DNA from: Elusimicrobiaceae bacterium
GTDB taxonomy: Bacteria > Elusimicrobiota > Elusimicrobia > Elusimicrobiales > Elusimicrobiaceae
Reading direction: 5' to 3'
NCBI GenBank assembly: GCA_017647245.1
Contig: JAGCKY010000076.1
Span: 1-6,813 of the forward strand
Length of the DNA stretch: 6,813 nt
Positions 5,088-6,813 of this stretch are shown here, one piece after another. A model generated the notes under the pieces. That model was not told the DNA's origin. It did not search any database and saw only the letters and a list, made by a program, of their open reading frames with translations. Numbering within the stretch: position 1 is the stretch's first letter; every line of letters starts with the position of its first letter. The position numbers were made by a program, and so were the translations under genes.

Positions 5088-5717
5088 ATGGAAACGAAAG
5101 TTTTAGATATTAAAGGTAAAGAACAGGGCTCTATTAACTTGCCGGACAACTTGTTTGCCGTCAAACCGAACCCGACCTTCCTTCACGAAGTCATCACCGC
5201 TTTCTTGGCTAACCAACGCAGCGGTACCGCGGATGTAAAAACCCGCGCAGAAGTATCCGGCACCGGTAAGAAACCGTGGAAACAGAAAGGCACCGGCCGC
5301 GCCCGTCAGGGTAGCTTGCGTGCCCCGCAATTCCGCCACGGTGGTGTGGCTTTTGGGCCGACCCCGCATTCTTTCCGTCAGGATCTTCCCGTCGCTAAAC
5401 GCCGCGCTGCGGTGGCGCAATCTTTGTCTGCTAAATTTGCGGAAGGCAACATTGTTGTGCTGAACAATTTAACTTTCAAAGAAGCCAAAACCAAAGCGTT
5501 TGCTGATATGCTCAATGTGTTAGCCGCCGGTCGCAAACCGCTCGTGCTTGCCGATTTAGACAACACGACCCGTTTAGCCAGCCGCAACATTGCGGGCCTA
5601 ACGCAATTGGCGCCGAAAGACACCAACGCTTATGCCGTGCTCAACAGCAGCAAAGTCATTTTGACCAAAGAAGCTGTAGACGTCTTGGCTAAAACGTTTG
5701 TGAAGGAGGCCAAATAA
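5088..5717 (+). CDS. rplD: 50S ribosomal protein L4
   Basis: L4 binds 23S rRNA, lines the exit tunnel with its long loop and, in enterobacteria, represses its own operon. The protein has 209 residues (E. coli 201). The tunnel-loop region is clear: KTRAEVSGTGKKPWKQKGTG, then GRARQGSLRAPQFRHGGVAFG, at about residues 50-90. The C-terminal half carries NIVVLNNLTF and KPLVLADLDN, typical of the globular domain. I place the start at ATG 5088, with AAGGA 8 bases upstream. A TTG two codons earlier (5082) is open in the same frame but sits only 2 bases from the Shine-Dalgarno site. The gene starts 11 bases after rplC and ends one base before the rplW ATG, and the rplW ribosome binding site lies inside its last codons, suggesting translational coupling. 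Confidence 0.97.
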   Translation: METKVLDIKGKEQGSINLPDNLFAVKPNPTFLHEVITAFLANQRSGTADVKTRAEVSGTGKKPWKQKGTGRARQGSLRAPQFRHGGVAFGPTPHSFRQDLPVAKRRAAVAQSLSAKFAEGNIVVLNNLTFKEAKTKAFADMLNVLAAGRKPLVLADLDNTTRLASRNIAGLTQLAPKDTNAYAVLNSSKVILTKEAVDVLAKTFVKEAK

Positions 5718-5718
5718 T

Positions 5719-6012
5719 ATGAGAACCTACAGCATTTTGAAAAAGCCGCTCTTGACTGAAAAGAGTTTAGTGGAACGCGACGAAAATAACCGTTACGGTT
5801 TCGTAGTGGCCAAAGATGCTTCCAAAGGCGAAATTAAAACAGCGGTAGAAAAAATCTTCAATGTTACGGTGGTAAAGATTAACACCATTTCCGTGCGCGG
5901 CAAAATGCACCGCATGGGCCGGTTTGAAGGCAAGAGACCGGATTACAAAAAGGCCTTTGTAACATTGAAAGAAGGCGATAAAATTGACGTGGTAGAAGCC
6001 ACGGCAAAGTAG
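5719..6012 (+). CDS. rplW: 50S ribosomal protein L23
   Basis: L23 sits at the polypeptide exit of the large subunit and is the docking site for trigger factor and the signal recognition particle. The 97 residues match the family length of about 95-100. Recognisable parts are the start SILKKPLLTEKS (5-16), the central RYGFVVAKDASKGEIKTAVE, and VVKINTISVRGKMHRMGRFE followed by DYKKAFVTLKEGDKI. Start ATG 5719 follows the rplD stop by one base and has a strong AAGGAGG 9 bases upstream, inside rplD. rplB follows 20 bases after the stop. Nothing is unusual in the sequence. Confidence 0.97.
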   Translation: MRTYSILKKPLLTEKSLVERDENNRYGFVVAKDASKGEIKTAVEKIFNVTVVKINTISVRGKMHRMGRFEGKRPDYKKAFVTLKEGDKIDVVEATAK

Positions 6013-6032
6013 AATAAGGAGAACTACTAACT

Positions 6033-6813
6033 ATGCCTATTAAATCATTTAGACCTTATACTCCTTCCCGCAGAACGATTACGGTATCGGATTTTTCCGA
6101 CATCACCAAATCTACTCCGGAAAAGAGACTCACAAAAGGTCTGCGCAAAACCGGCGGTCGTAACAATACCGGTATGATTATGGTGCGCCATATTGGTGGC
6201 GGTCATAAACGCGCATACAGACAAATTGATTTTAAGAGAGAAAAATACGGCGTGCCGGCTACGGTCGTTTCTATTGAATATGACCCGAACCGCAGTGCTC
6301 GTATTTGTCTTTTAAAATATGCCGACGGCGATAAACGCTATATCTTGCACCCCATCGGTGTCAAAGTAGGTGACGTACTGATGAGTGGTCCGCAAGCCGA
6401 TATTAAAGTGGGTAACTGCCTTGCACTTAAAAACATTCCTGAAGGTACTTTTATCCACGCCATTGAACTCAAAGTCGGCAAAGGCGCGCAACTCGCGCGC
6501 AGCGCCGGTTCTCAAGGCCAGTTAATGGCTAAAGAATCGGACTATGCCCACATCAAAATGCCGTCTGGCGAAATCCGCCTGGTACCCAGCGCTTGCTGCG
6601 CTACTATCGGTCAGGTGGGCAATGTGGACCACGCCAACGTGGTCTTCGGTAATGCCGGCCGCAAACGCCATATCGGTGTTAAACCGACGGTACGCGGTAG
6701 CGCTATGAACGCAGTAGATCACCCGATGGGTGGTGGCCGCGGTCATGGTAAGGGTGGCAACATCCCGCGCTCTCCGTGGAACCAACCGGCTCGCGGCTTA
6801 AAGACCCGCTCCA
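6033..6813 (+). CDS. rplB: 50S ribosomal protein L2, 3'-truncated by the window edge
   Basis: L2 is a conserved protein of the large-subunit core, needed for subunit association and peptidyl transferase activity. From ATG 6033 (AAGGAG about 11 bases upstream) 260 codons are present with no stop; about 15 are missing from a family length of about 273-277. Diagnostic parts: the start [14 protein letters not shown], then [15 protein letters not shown], the RNA-binding [10 protein letters not shown], and [20 protein letters not shown] near the C-terminus. The His of VDHP, essential in E. coli L2 (His229), is present. The second His of the E. coli VDHPHGGGEG motif is Met here, and GRGHGKGG replaces EGR. 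The C-terminal basic tail (GLKTRS) has just begun. It is downstream of rplW in the classical operon order. Confidence 0.97.
   Translation, partial: MPIKSFRPYTPSRRTITVSDFSDITKSTPEKRLTKGLRKTGGRNNTGMIMVRHIGGGHKRAYRQIDFKREKYGVPATVVSIEYDPNRSARICLLKYADGDKRYILHPIGVKVGDVLMSGPQADIKVGNCLALKNIPEGTFIHAIELKVGKGAQLARSAGSQGQLMAKESDYAHIKMPSGEIRLVPSACCATIGQVGNVDHANVVFGNAGRKRHIGVKPTVRGSAMNAVDHPMGGGRGHGKGGNIPRSPWNQPARGLKTRS

Overview
This is a chromosomal window from a bacterium. It joins the end of a str-type locus (fusA) to the start of an S10/spc-type ribosomal protein operon (rpsJ-rplC-rplD-rplW-rplB). Two minus-strand genes lie between them: an adenine phosphoribosyltransferase (apt) and a type IV pilin-like protein. 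The ribosomal genes are moderately GC-rich, while the intergenic regions and the pilin are visibly more AT-rich. The pilin's N-terminal style (FTLIELLVVVLIIGILAAIALPQYQ, written as overlapping parts in the feature list), the small palindromic repeats and a split str/S10 cluster without tuf are compatible with a gut Elusimicrobia relative (Elusimicrobium-like). That assignment is inference from remembered family resemblance, not a search result.

Layout. 1-1929 (+): fusA, missing about the first 55 codons, closed by a long-stem intrinsic terminator (1959-2033). 1930-2314: no gene; almost all of it is nested palindromes. 2315-2917 (-): pilin with an unusually long 43-residue leader that contains two inverted copies of a 30-nt palindromic element. 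2918-3066: pilin control region with a terminator-like hairpin in the 5' UTR and a near-consensus promoter whose spacer holds twelve consecutive A/T pairs. 3067-3099: apt terminator. 3112-3648 (-): apt. 3649-3920: divergent promoter region between apt and rpsJ. 3921-6813 (+): rpsJ, rplC, rplD, rplW and rplB, tightly packed and each with its own ribosome binding site; rplB runs off the right end about 15 codons short.

How the parts fit. EF-G and ribosomal proteins S10, L3, L4, L23 and L2 are all translation machinery, normally highly expressed. apt is purine salvage. The pilin is a surface or secretion filament subunit and has no functional link to its neighbours, so it looks like an accessory insertion at the str/S10 junction.

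The most interesting region is the pilin locus. It combines (i) a homopolymeric tract in the promoter spacer, which could allow on/off or graded phase variation, (ii) a terminator-like hairpin between promoter and start codon, and (iii) palindromic elements inside the part of the protein that prepilin peptidase would remove. The two leader copies differ mostly by paired, compensating changes in their stems, and a related hairpin sits in the loop of the fusA terminator.
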